From positions 248,001 to 312,000 of the forward strand of contig JAACJO010000008.1 in assembly GCA_013368445.1 (NCBI GenBank): a stretch of DNA of 64,000 nucleotides, in the 5' to 3' direction. This DNA comes from Leucocoprinus leucothites. Its lineage: Eukaryota; Basidiomycota; Agaricomycetes; Agaricales; Agaricaceae. Every line of letters starts with the position of its first letter. Position 1 is the stretch's first letter. The notes below the pieces were generated by a model. The model worked only from the letters and a program-made list of their open reading frames with translations. It had not been told where the DNA came from and searched no databases. Positions 32,220-43,868 of the stretch are shown one piece after another. A program made the position numbers and the translations under genes.

Positions 32220-33311
32220 ATGTCCTCCATATCCTCTATGGATACCGTAAGACCACCACGGTCTCCGTCTCCCGCGTCCTCGCCTACTCTTGAAGATGAC
32301 ATTGCACATACCAGAGCCTGGCTGAACCACGATGACGACAACACTGACGTCGATCATAAAGGTAAAGCTCGGGAGCACCACGTTGACCCCAGCGAGGACA
32401 ATACCGAACTTTCCGATGCAAACTCTTATCCCCCAAGGAGTGACGATGAGGCTGAAACTCGCCGCGTTGAGGAAGTACGTTGGTTCCCGTAACTAGGTTT
32501 CCTTCCTGCATCTCATTCACCGTCACGGCCAGACCCTCCGGCAGTGGGAAATCACAGAGAGACAGCGTCGGAAAGCTGCTAGAGAGTCGGGGTCAACTGG
32601 AACCATAGTGTCATCTTCGTCTCTCTTCGACGACGTCACTAGACGTGCAAGTCTGCTCTGGAGGAGCGGAAGCCGGAGACGACATCCCTCTATCGGTGGA
32701 AAACATACTGCTCTTGGTTCAACGGACAATCTTGATGCTGTTCCGCTGGAGGATATCGCTGCAAGCCCAACACCGACTCCCTCTCCCTCTCCGACACCTT
32801 CGCCATCTATTCCGCTTTCCGTCCGGGAACATAATTCGGGTATACAAGACGCAAGTGCGGACAACAGCCACAATGCCGCTGAAGATCCCTTTGAGAACCC
32901 TTCTACGCCTACTGCTCTTGAGGCCGTTTCGCCTTTCGCCGATTCCCATCGAGTAGATGCAAGTGAACTACTCACGCCGACTGATAAACTCAAAACGCGT
33001 GCAATGGAGAAGCGACATTCACGACCACCACCTCCCCCAATGCCCCTCAATCTTCCCAGACCGAAAACACCACCTCCAGTTGCCATATCCACTCCGCCCT
33101 ATGCAACTGATCCGCCGGATGCAACACGCCGCTCAAAAGGCAACGACAACGACGGGAAGCCTACGCCGTGGTGGCATGAGTGGTTATGTGGATGTGGTGA
33201 GGGTCCTGACAGAGGTGGTGATTACCAGGTGCGTTGAGAAACTTTTTCTTCTCTCTTTAGACCTCGGCTGAAATATTCTGGTAGGCGGGCCGCACCAATC
33301 CCTTCGAGTAA
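32220..33311 (+). CDS. unrecognised Pro/Ser-rich protein (325 aa)
   Basis: Exons: 32220-32474, 32533-33228 and 33285-33311. The product starts MSSISSMDTVRPPRSPSPAS and has a charged helix (EETLRQWEITERQRRKAARESG). It continues with low-complexity TPTPSPSPTPSPSIP and PPPPPMPLNLPRPKTPPP, then GKPTPWWHEWLCGCGEG and the short end AGRTNPFE from a nine-codon last exon. Reading through the last intron instead would give only VR after DYQ. The WWHEWLCGCGEG-x-D-x-QAGRTNPFE end is the only ordered-looking part. It may be a palmitoylated or peripheral membrane tail (two cysteines near tryptophans). No known domain is seen. Confidence 0.68.
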
Positions 33312-34682
33312 ATTATTTTGCATTCTACTTTATCGCTGTTCTTCTATCGACATTGTAAATCTTGCCCCATTGAACACATCGTTAACTTACCCTTTTGTGG
33401 AACACAGATCTTCTTTCTTCAGATCTTTTGTTCCTTCGACCTGTTCGTTCTTGATACCTTTACAGAGTTCCAAACCATAATGGACTTTATAACAACCTTG
33501 GAACCTTGGACATTTTCTATACATACCTCACAGTTACTCACTTCCAAGTATTGTTTTTTCTTACATTTTGGCAGTCTAGTCTAGTCTAGTACATCAAACG
33601 TCTGGGTTTTCTTGTATCTATTGTAATTAACACCTCGTATAGAACCATGTCTTCGATGCACCTCGGTACCGTGATCACAGCAAAGGAGGATTTTAGGCTA
33701 GATTCGTGTTTATTCTCTTGGATGTTGAGATTTTGTAAATCATCCACCGTGTAGTAATCAGAACCTTGAAGAAATTGGAAACGAAATTCTTGTGCTCACT
33801 TACACTACGAGCCCCCGAGAGCCGAGCCTATAAGATCAGTTGCGAAGGTTCGGGGTCATAGGACCCGGAGGCGTGAAGTATGGAGAGAAGAGGATGCATG
33901 GAAGTCATCTGTGACGGTTCGAACAACTCCCGATTTCTTTTTTTTTTTCCCTGATAGCATTAGTGGGCTCAGAGGTTATGGAGGAAATCGAATAAGGAGC
34001 CTGATACAAAATAACCCGGGGCTTGGACTTGACGGTCGGTTAGGAATTTAGGAAACTCTAAATACCGAAGAGCACCTCTAGGGAGGAAAGGACGGAAATT
34101 TCAGGCTCGTTACTAGACGTCCGGATACAGGGATAGGTCTGTCGTATCTCAGTGAAAGCTCCGAGAGTAGTTGTTTGACAAAGTGGTTACTACACATCTG
34201 AGAAAGGCTACGGACGCCAAGGCGGCAAACCCCACCGCAGCGCTATTGCAAGAATGTGCTATTGCGACTCAGGGGGACCTTACGGTTGTAGAAGGCGATA
34301 CACAACGAGCCAAGAAACGAATGCAGCACTAACACCCATCCAGGAATTGTCATCATCGAACAACCAGCAGGAACATACTGAGGAAGCCACTGACAGGAGC
34401 TCGTGGGGCCTTCGACGAGGAAACGAGGATGTTAAATGAGTAAAGACATGCTCAAGTAGACGTTTACTTTGCCTGCCAAAGCGTCCGCATAGCAATGCCT
34501 CTTTCCAGTCGGCGATTTCAGGGACCCACGTGTACAAGGCTCCAAAATAGCAGAAATTCTCCGCAGCCAGACTGGAATGCCAACATAAAAAACGATCAAT
34601 CTCCATAAGTTGGTAACGACTGGCAGGTCAAGGTCGTAGAGTCCATGGTAGCCAAGCGCTGATATAGAAGAAACAGCCACTG

Positions 34683-34702
34683 TTCAACGTTCAACGTTCA
34701 AC
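34683..34702 (+). repeat. short tandem repeat (TTCAACG)x3, last copy partial
   Basis: TTCAACG TTCAACG TTCAAC, three copies of a 7-bp unit, at the end of the relic region. It is too short to mean much by itself. Confidence 0.8.
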
Positions 34703-36010
34703 AATGTGTACAAGCTGATGGCACCGGGTGAAGTCCTCGTTCCATGGAACGACAGAACCCAGTGATGCAAGTGAGTTCACCGCACGAAAGAATATGAGAT
34801 CTAAATATAAATACTTATTAGCAGCGAATGCGGCGAAAAGATCGTTAATGTCAAGCATGCAGGCCGTAAAGATAGCGACTGCAACGAATTCTGCCACATG
34901 CCTAGTCAACAAAATTTCCGTCTGTCGAAAACAGAATGACGTACTGACAGGTTAATCGGCTGTGGGCTCAAGCGCTCACCGATGACGCCACCGATACAGG
35001 TTCCAAGAATAACAAGTTGGCGGCAGATTTTATCAAATATCAGGTCCAAGCGCAATCATAATAAACAATATCCCTGACCTGGTAAAGGATGTGTGGAATC
35101 TCCGCTGGAACATTACTTATCGCGGACTTACCACTTAGTGGAGATATTTCAGGATGGGAGGGTTCCCGGTGAAAGCGGGAAGAATTCAGAGTCAAACCCA
35201 TGATAACAACATCAACGATAGGATCTGTGAGTGTTAAACAAAGGGCCACAAGGACAAGGTAGGCTATTTAGACACGAAACGCTAACCACGCCGAATTACT
35301 AAACTCCGAATCGTCAAATGAAAGGAATCAGTCCGGACGCACCGGCAACAATAAATTACCTTATACATGGTAGGAACCGCCGTTGATGAGAGAAAACCCT
35401 GTTGCACATGTGCGCCTCGGGTGAGTCGACTCCGACATTAAACAGATCTATTAAGTGGATTACACAGTGACACAGTTGGACTCGGTGGTTCGCTGGAATG
35501 AGGATCGAATATTCCGGTACAAAGCTGGCCCATAGGATCCCGAGTAGGCTACCGACAACGATGCAGATCTATGCAATATATCCGAGTTGAGAAAGAAGCC
35601 GAGTGCATCATCATGTCGAGAAATGCCTTTTTCCGATGAAGGGTGAAAACAAATAATTCTGGTACGGCTAGCAGAAGCCGTTCCATCTGTCAGAAGCGTG
35701 GGTTTGATCACTGGCCACCAATCCAGCGTAAATGTTGCCTTTTACCATGGTACATACTTCTCGATATGGTAGAGCGGAAAAAACACCAGCGGAAGCTTTG
35801 TCAGGGTCAGGCCCGATACATTTTCCACATTTATCTTTATTATTGCTTTTCTCGTTTATTGCCATCTTTGACTATAACCTGGCAAATAGGAGGTACTACT
35901 CAGCAAGAAATGAATAATCTGGTCGCGTGCCTACAAGATCAAAGGGGAAATCGCTCCAGAGATGTTCAGAAGAGCCGCCAGCGCAATGATGGGATACAAG
36001 GACTATAGGT
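34690..36010 (-). pseudogene. relic of a DUF6534-like multi-pass membrane protein gene
   Basis: On the minus strand, pieces follow each other in the order seen in this agaricomycete 7-TM family. A helix YPIIALAALLNISGAISPLI comes near 36.0 kb, then VALCLTLTDPIVDVVIMGLTL near 35.2 kb (compare the family's D-x-LI helix followed by a S-R-T segment). DKICRQLVILGTC follows near 35.0 kb. Last is FVAVAIFTACMLDINDLFAAFAANKYLYLDLIFFRAVNSLASLGS near 34.8 kb, which resembles the family's last two helices and its Y-x-N-S-LLASLN end. Stops and frame changes separate the pieces, and I could not join them into one protein with introns. The family match is from memory of its pattern and is tentative. Confidence 0.35.
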
Positions 36011-37139
36011 TATGAAACCTTTTTAATGAGATTTCCACCAAAAAGCCTTGGCTAAAGGGAGCATCCAGGCACGTCGTCCAAGGGGCAACCCATTCCAAGC
36101 GGCTGGGTTCGAGTGCAAGCTGCCAGGTGCTGCAAACTGCCACACGACGGACGTTGATTTTCTTCTATAGAGTATTGCAGGATTAAGATTAGTCTGCGAT
36201 AGGCAGATCAGTCCCATCATGGCATTTTCTGTCTTGAGATGTCTGGAATGGGACACATATCGAAAGAATGAATTCAATATTGTCGGTAACCAGGTGGATG
36301 AATCTAGAGAATTGCACAAATACGACGCAGAGTGCTCACGAATGTTACGGACACTTGTCGGGACCGATATCTCTTCAACCAAAAGGTGAAGTACGGCTCT
36401 GAGAGATTCCACGGCTCTTTTGCTAGCACCAAAACATAGAGCCGCTCCATACTTCATATTGTAGGCATGAGAGCATTTTGGAAAAATCGACAGCTGGGCG
36501 TGTTGGGAACGTCGTAGGTGCGACCTGCAGGTAGAAACCATATGGTCTAACCGACCTTTGATAGCCCCACTGAGAAACAGACCAGGTCTTTTACTGTGTC
36601 CAAAGGGAATACATCCTCCCGGACAAGAAGAAAAATACAGGAAGCTGATGCGCTAGGCACACAACTGACAGCGGCTTGAAAGTGAGCCATTTCGCCCTAG
36701 CACGCAACTGTAACAAAGAAGGATATAGGCAAGCCCCACAATGGGTTTCCTTGTCGCAAAATTTCAGCATATTCGTGGATGTAGGTGCTACTTCAAGTCA
36801 ATTTGTCTGTTCAAGCGAGTTCTCCGTGTGGTCAAGAGTGATCAAGAGTGAGAGAATGTGTGGCTAGTTCAAGTGATCGGGGCCTTGCTGTTGTATACTT
36901 GTTGCAGCTCCGGCAAAGAATGTAAAATATGCAAAAGATTTGAAATATTTGCCGTCAAGCACTAGATAGAGCCTTTATGCCATCTGAGGATCTGAATATG
37001 GAGTGCCAGTGAACCAGAGAACCGAAGTTGGAAGGGCGCCTAACATACCTAACTGGTTACATCTTATGTAATCTGGAGTGGCGACCTCAAGGAGTTGTCG
37101 ACGCGACCGTGCTGGCTCTATTTGTTCTTGGAACTGCCC

Positions 37140-40100
37140 ATGACCGGCATTGGGAATCACTGCTCTTTTGTTCTGCTCGCTGAATTTCACATTTATGAAG
37201 GCCCGCAACTCAAGTATCAGTTTCCGCAGCCCCTGGGTGTCGATGAGAGGTACATGCTGCCTTGCAACCATCTATATGTGCCGAGATTAATCTTTGCACT
37301 CGTTTTGTGGCAGTTTACTTGCGACTTCCATGCTTCCTGATGGCGCAGAAGCCCAACTCGACGACTGGACTGTTTTCTTCCTGAACCAAACGCCATTCAA
37401 CACGATATCCCCCGTCTTAGCTCTTGATACCCCGGAAGTCAAGCCAGTTGCTTTGCCGGGTCACGGTCATACGAATGGTAAATCTGACAAGCCAGAGCTG
37501 CTCTGTGTGTTGAATCTAGTGCGGACAAAACATGATAAAACCTGGGATCGGTATGTCTGTGGTCGTTAGCTTTTACCCTTACTGATCATACAGACACAAA
37601 GTGGTGCCAAAGTTTTGGCCCTAGCAATATGCACAAGACACTCATATATCCAAATCTTCAAGGTGAGAAACTATCTCCATGTAAATCAAGACGGGAACTT
37701 AACTGTCAATGAGCAGCCGTTCTTGTTGTTGGCAATTGAAGACTATTTCACAGATCCCTCCCAAGACTGTCTAGCTCGACTTTTTGACGCGGTTAATTCA
37801 ATGGATCTATCTGCAGTACCTCTTCTTTCACGACAGGAAAAGCTTCTCATGCGTTCTTCGGAGCGGAAGGACATCTTCGCCGAAAAGTTTTCTCAGAGAG
37901 TCAACTCGCAATCAACCACAGTATCCAAGGGAAAGCAACATAAGCCGTCAAATTCAGGCGGGTCGTACTCGAGTTTTGAGGAGGGTATCCTTATGCGTAG
38001 CAAAGATAAGGACAAGGCGCAATCTGCGGAAGGCACCAGGGGAAAGCGGGAAAATGGTATCCGTTCTCGAGCCGATACCGGCTCTAGTAGCACCGCTCCT
38101 CTTGTTCAGCCTCCGGGACAATCTCAAGGTTCGCCATCAGACACCTCTTTCTCACTTGGTGGGAGTGCAGTATGGGTGGGAGATGAGAGTGGACTAGAGC
38201 TTGCGAAGGATGGAGTTGGCGACTCCAACAGTGTCGCTTCTCTTACCGTCAGCAGCAGTGCTCCGTCTCATCGAAAACGGAGATCGACTGGCGCGTCCTC
38301 TTCATCGTCGCAAGCCCACAGCCGCGAACATCATGCTCGTCAAATCAATGCATCCCGTTCTTATTATGATATGCACCTACGACATGCTATGGTCAAGGAT
38401 ACACATTTCTACCATACGACGGTCACCTACCGTGATCATCCCCTTCCAATCAAATTACCACTTGCCACTTTCCCTGAGGAGGTCGGAGATGTATGTCACC
38501 TTATGCCTATGCTTCTTCGCTATTGACTAACGGCCGGCTGTTAGTATTCCCTGATATCCTTGATCAAGGTATTCAATTCTAACCAGCTAGTGTCAGGCCC
38601 AGTACATCCGCACCTGCACACAAGTGGTCCTTTGACCCACCCCATCATCCTTTTATTCAACGGGTTGGTAACAGGCAAACGTATCATCTTTTTGGGACAC
38701 AAGCGCCCAGCGGGTGACGTTTCGAACTTTGTTTTATCGGCTTGCGCCCTCGCTTCCGGGTGTGGTGTTGTACTACGTGGTTTCATAGAACGAGCATTCC
38801 CTTACGCCAACTTGGAAAATCGGGAAGAGTGGGAGTCCGTGTAAGTGCGGTCATTCTGATTGGAAACTAAACCTTCTCATGAAACTGAATAATGTAGACC
38901 AGCATACATTGCTGGCGTGACCAATCCGATCTTCGAGACGTCCCGAGCATGGGATTTGCTCTTTGACATTAGCTCAGGGAGTGTCACAATTGCCAAAGAC
39001 ATCCATACCACTTATCCAGTCGTTACTCCGGCATTCGGCGCCCCTCCTGTAACCCGATCCGGCACACTAAAAGCTGAAACGTCAGTTGGATCCGAGGCAG
39101 ACTTTGACCGCAAAGAAGGAACCAAGAATGAAGGGATTACTACCAATAGCGACAAGATCTTCATTGAAGACGTAGGTGGTCTTTTCTCAAAAAGGGCATT
39201 CTAATGTTGACTCTTAAAATAGATCCGAGCTGCAATTGAAGACCATTTCGGTGAAGGACTCGTCCGTATGCGATTTACGGAGTATGTCGCGCGCTTTGTG
39301 CGCTTTGCTTCGCGGTACGAAGAAGAGGTGACAGGTGCCACAAATTTCGGGTATCCAAGCATTCCGTTCAGCGAGGTTCCTGGACAAGCGCTACAGCTCG
39401 GCAGCGGCATAGCGTTTGTTGATGATGCTACCTGTTCGCGAGAGCTCGCGGCGAATGCACATCGCATAGAAGCCTGGCGAAAGACAAGTTCATATCAGTA
39501 TTGCGTTGCGGTGCGTTTTGATCATGCTTCCTGAAACCTGACCATAGCGTGTATAGGTTTGCTGATATCTCATGCGTTTGTGCTATCTTAGGATCATGAA
39601 AAATTCGCAGCATCGTCTGCGATCAGAGGCTTTGACGTATTACACCAACTATCCAGGGTTCGGCACGGGAAAAATCTAGCGGATACAGAGGCCCTTGCGA
39701 TCATGCGGACATTGGCAGACAATGTCAAAACGTACGAACAGGTGGTCGAGGTGTGTTGTGTGTTTCACGCCACTAATGCAGTGTTGCTGATGGAACGGCG
39801 CTCAGCTATTGTCGTTTGTTATGCCCCAAGGACAAGGGCTGTTGCATCTCGGGTTTGGCCTTTTCCACCAGCAGGAAGCAGTCAGAGATGCAACCGTGGA
39901 CCTCTTCAACAACTTACGAGCCTTCCCCGTGAGTGACCGCCCGATCTCTTGGTAGTAGCTATCTAATTCTGGTATGCGGCGGTTGCGATGTCGTTGCGAT
40001 CAGGTCGGCGTCTCATTCCTTCAAAGCCTCAACCATTTCCAGCGATACGCGTATGTACGCCAGGCACATGGAAAAGAGAAGAAACTATTGCAGCAGCAGC

Positions 40101-40198
40101 AGCAGCAGCAAGATTCACGGACAGAATCCAACTTTTCCTCGCCTGGGACATATACTGGGCGGATGCACTCAAATTCCGTCATCAACGGGAATTTCTGA
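37140..40198 (+). CDS. afi1: Afi1-like Arf3/Arf6-interacting polarity protein (838 aa)
   Basis: In yeast, Afi1 binds Arf3-GTP and helps polarised distribution of Arf3. Ten exons: 37140-37249, 37314-37550, 37602-37662, 37717-38490, 38545-38840, 38898-39171, 39223-39510, 39592-39750, 39806-39928 and 40004-40198. The N-terminal Arf3-docking (DENN-like) domain reads HCSFVLLAEFHIYEGPQLKYQFPQPLG, LLATSMLPDGAEAQLDDWTVFFLNQ, and GAKVLALAICTRHSYIQIFKP. After a Ser-rich linker comes the SPA-type part: DYSLISLIKVFNSN, PHLHTSGPLTHPIILLFNGLVTGKRIIFLGHKRPAGDVSNFVLSACALASG, VPAYIAGVTNPIFE. A heptaglutamine run sits near the C-terminus. The intron at 37663-37716 is 54 bases long and has no stop, so retention would be silent for the frame. 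Confidence 0.9.
40091..40111 (+). repeat. (CAG)6-CAA microsatellite coding for seven Gln
   Basis: It lies in the last exon of the Afi1 gene and encodes LLQQQQQQQDS. Being trinucleotide, length changes keep the frame. No other microsatellite in the window has more repeat units. Confidence 0.9.
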
Positions 40199-40859
40199 CC
40201 AAGCATAAGTGCATCGGAGGCTGTATACCCTGATGGAAGACACGCACGCGTGTCCGTGGAGAGTTTTGACTTGCATTGCGGCTCGGATCATCTGGATCAA
40301 TCACCGTATGAATATCTAAGTATATATCCTTTCAGAGGTAGACTTTTTGCTTTTCAGTTTTCCTTGATGAGTAGTGACGCTAGTGGTCTTTGTTTTGATT
40401 CTCATCGTGGCATGGGTGCCGCTTGTATTTGTATTTGTATTTGGTATCATAACCCCTCGGAATTTCTTAACTTCTAATTTCTTGCACATAGTGGACATTG
40501 GAAGCCTGAACTCGATTGTGTATTGCAGCTTTTTTGTTTTGATGACGTGTGGGTGGGTTACTAGAAATGTTGACAAAGTGTCATGCTGTGCAGGTTTGGA
40601 CGACTGAGGCACAACTTGGCATGATGTGACATTTTATGATTTCCACATTAGGAATTTGAATATACTTACATTGTCAGGGACAAACGCGTGAGGTCACTCG
40701 TTACTCTCACAATATGACAGGCAAACGCGTCGTTGACTGGGTTCTAAAATATGAGAGACGAAACGTATAAACAAATGAACTGACACATGCGCGTCGGGTT
40801 GCACTCATGGCTATGCCACCATGTGGACTTACGCGGTGTCAAGAAAGAAACAAAGTAGA
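40199..40859. other. intergenic between convergent Afi1 and a small membrane gene
   Basis: The short frames on both strands (for example 40316-40612 minus, Thr/Lys-rich) show no domain or composition suggesting a gene. TTGTATTTGTATTTGTATTTGG at about 40421-40442 is a small ATTTGT repeat, probably in the Afi1 3' UTR. Confidence 0.5.
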
Positions 40860-41449
40860 TTATCTCAAGTAGGAAGAGTAGTATTGCCGGATGACGGGTA
40901 ACATTTCGGGAAAGTCAAAGCGAAGATCACGAAAGCGGGACTGGGGATACTGTGACCTAGGGCGTCGAAGAAGACTCGACGGCATGGTGTGTTGTCATGC
41001 AGGGTGAAGGTTGCCTGGAGATCAACAGGAACACTTCCACCAAACCCGACGCGATACTGAGGAGATTCGCAGGATGGGATGAAAGCGCCGTGGCTCATCC
41101 TACATAGAACACAAAGGTTATGAAGGAGGCAGCGCTGAGATCTGTCAGGATTATCAACAAGAAGAGATAGTGATGAGATGGGCCGCGGCTATTTGCGGGT
41201 GCATTGAGCAAATGCGGTCCGGACACCAGAAGAGGCAGACGGGCAGAAATGGCCGTGATGGGAGATAAGTGGGCCAGACCAAGGAGCACGACGAGGAGCG
41301 TAGCGGTGAGCACAATGAGCAGATGAAGGAGAAGGAAAGCAGTGGAATGGCTTGCAATTAGCTCGGGGTGGAGGGGAGGCGGGAGGGCAAGAGTGGGGAG
41401 TGCGAGAACGAGGATTACCTGATTTGGAGGCGGCTGTGCTCGAGGACAT
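40860..41449 (-). CDS. probable small multi-pass membrane protein, exon structure unresolved
   Basis: The minus strand here encodes clear membrane helices: FLLLHLLIVLTATLLVVLLGLAHLSPITA and HHYLFLLIILTDLSAASFITFVFY (to about 41100). A likely start (MSSSTAASKSG) lies at 41449, but its frame does not connect to the helices through any obvious GT-AG intron; the helix frame has a stop at about 41460. Downstream, a GTAGGA...CTCAG intron could join FVFY to YRVGFGGSVPVDLQ. A third frame ends RFDFPEMLPVIRQYYSSYLR at 40860, which also looks natural. A sequencing error, an unseen upstream exon or an unusual splice site could explain this. No family recognised. Confidence 0.42.
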
Positions 41450-41638
41450 ATATCGGAGTGTATTTATGAGTATGCCTCTTCTGCCGGACTTTCCTCTCCA
41501 CTCCTCCCTCTCTTCCTCTATGTTTGCATAGCCTCCTCCTCGTTTGCACTTCTGCTGTCACGCTACCGTCTCCTCTCCCACCCCCCGTCTTTCTCTCCGC
41601 CTAGATTCTCTTCCGCTATCCTATTCTATTTTTCATTA

Positions 41639-43868
41639 ATGGCCAACAAGCCTCCCACCGACAAAGTCCCCCAGGCTACCCTCCAGAGGGGCAAAGCATG
41701 TCTCCGTTGCAGGTTAGTTGCCCGGTCAGTACAGCCCCTTCCCCCCCTGATCGCCCCTCTCTTTCTTTTTCCCTTTTCCAGAAAACGGAAGATGGTATGT
41801 TCTCCCGCAGCATTTGCTGTGCTCGTTAGTTATTCATCTCTCCAATTACAGAAATGCGACGGTGTCAAGCCAGCTTGTCAGCAGTGCACACGAGCGAAGA
41901 AGCCCGATGCATGCGAGTATGATGATGGAAAGGGCAAAACCCGCACCCAGCTCATGCGCGAGACCATTGCACGCCTCGAACGTCGTGTTCGAGAACTCGA
42001 AGATCCAGAGTATGTTTCCCCGGCCGTTACCCTCTACGATCCACATGGACACTCGCGCTCCGGCTCCTCTGCTTCTTCTGTCGGCTCGCCGGATAGCTCT
42101 TTCCTCTCCGTCTCCCACTCGCCTTTCCCTTCAGGTACTGTTCGTTATTGTTTTCATGGTTTTTTCTCTCATCTCTTCCTAGGATCCCCCACATCACCTG
42201 CCGCTGCTTGGATCCAGGTACGCTATAATGATCATTGTTCACCCTCTGTTCTAACTGTGCACCAGAATGTCCCGTCCCCATCGCCCTCCCCCTTCTTGTC
42301 AGACCCAATTTACTTTGAAGAGCCGCAATCATCACATTTACCCATATCGGTTGAGTTTAGTACATTGCTGTGAGTGCCTCTGCGTGCCACGCTGGCAGTG
42401 CTCGGCTAACACATTCTTTAGTCTTGATATCTTTGCGCCACATCAACAGCAGTGTGGCTTAGGAATCAACATTCAGCGGCTCCGTGAAAGTCTGCATCGG
42501 CCCCCGTCAGAGCAACCACATCCTGTCCTCATGAATGCAATCTATCTTTGGGCCTGTTTCGTTTCACGGCCGGAGCCATTGTGTCAGCAAGAAGATCTAT
42601 ATCTTCGGCAAGTCCTTGAAGCACTTCCGGACGCCTTGAAGTCAACCGATCGGCTCGTCGAGGTCATACAAGCTTCTTGTCTTTTGTCGTTGTATTATCT
42701 TGCGAATGGCAGGATGTACGAGGGAGGTTACCACGCCAGTGCTGCTGCTACCTTGGCGGTACAAGCTGGTTTCAGTCGCGATGTCTATCAGCATGACCTC
42801 TGGCTTCCAACGGGCCATTTTGAGGATTTTGACCTAAAGCCAGTGAAAGCTTCGAATCAGGAGGGTGCTCGAATTTTGGCCTTTTGGCAGGCCTTTGCTC
42901 TTGATCGTTGCTGGTCGGTCTTCCTCCAAAAGCCCTCCATCATTTCCGACGGCCCGGACGCCAGGAAGATCATTAGCTGTCCATGGCCACAGGAAGTCAG
43001 TGATTATGAAACGGTTTGTGTTCCGTGGACCTGGCTATTTCTGACAGCGTCTGACTCATTTATTACCACATATCTAGGGGCTTGTGGGTCGATGCACATC
43101 TATTCCTACCATTCGCGCTTTCCTTAACGGGGATGTATCGTCGGGAGGCTTCTCAGCCATGGCGCTCAGGGCTAAAGCATCTGCACTTCTCTCTCAAGCA
43201 GACGTGGTCATCAGTGAGTAGCTGGACAGGCCGCTCTACTGCCTAGGCCCCTAACAGCAATTTTCATAGATCACACCGGAATAAAGCAAAATGGGAGGTT
43301 CTCTGATGAGGTGGCCAATCTCGACCAGACCACTGGTCTTTTCCTCTCAATGCTCGTTCCGATCAATCAGCTGAATCAGGTTATCCCCGAAGAGAGGCAG
43401 AGTCTAATTCTAGCTCATACCCTGGCCAACTGCGCAATGATTCATCTCCATCGTGCTTCCGCCCATGATAACTCCGTATCATTTGAGAAGTGCTCTCGCG
43501 CAACAAGGGCATGTGTGAACGTGATGAAGCAGATCAATGATCAGGATTATCCATTCCTTGATCCTGTTCTTGCGGTAAGCATTGCCTCATCTCCATTATG
43601 GCTCCTTGACTCATATTCAATACTCAGTCGTGCTGGTCGATTGTCGCTGACCACCTGGTTATGGAGCTCGACACCTTGGAATCTGCATGGCCGACAATGG
43701 GCACAAGCGATGTACGGGAGGAGCTCACAGTGATTCTCCATACCATGACTATGTTCTCGACTCGTTTTCCCGTCATCAGTAAGCTTCTCTCAAATTCAAA
43801 TGTTGGATATGCTGAGCTTGTTTGCAGCACCTGCTCTTAATAAACTCCAGAAACGACTTATGTCATGA
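41639..43868 (+). CDS. Zn2Cys6 transcription factor with fungal-specific domain (577 aa)
   Basis: Binuclear zinc-cluster regulator. Ten exons: 41639-41712, 41782-41794, 41852-42134, 42183-42217, 42266-42369, 42422-43013, 43078-43213, 43270-43574, 43628-43778 and 43828-43868. The cluster reads CLRCRKRKMKCDGVKPACQQCTRAKKPDAC (C-X2-C-X6-C-X6-C-X2-C-X8-C), followed by a dimerising helix (RTQLMRETIARLERRVRELEDPE). Exon 2 is only 13 bases and encodes KRKM in the middle of the cluster. The fungal-specific regulatory domain shows GINIQRLRESLHRPP, HPVLMNAIYLWACF, LVEVIQASCLLSLYYLANGRMYEGGYHASAAATLAVQAG and RILAFWQAFALDRCWSVFLQKP. Target genes are unknown. The gene is divergent from the small membrane gene, 189 bp away. 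Confidence 0.92.

Larger units (their letters stand above)
33312..37139. other. gene-poor block of 3.8 kb
   Basis: By far the longest stretch without an intact gene. 33.3-34.2 kb is T-rich and then mixed and looks like the 3' region of the preceding gene plus spacer. 34.7-36.0 kb carries the decayed membrane-protein relic listed separately. 36.0-37.1 kb has only short random-looking frames. No terminal inverted repeats, reverse transcriptase or transposase motifs were seen. A 7-bp tandem repeat lies at 34683-34702. Confidence 0.55.

Noticed and set aside
33700..34440. Possible transposon in the gene-poor block
   Set aside because: No terminal repeats, target-site duplications, transposase or reverse-transcriptase motifs could be seen.
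36023..36541. 172-codon minus-strand ORF in the gene-poor block
   Set aside because: Composition is random and it does not continue the DUF6534-like pieces; no recognisable family.
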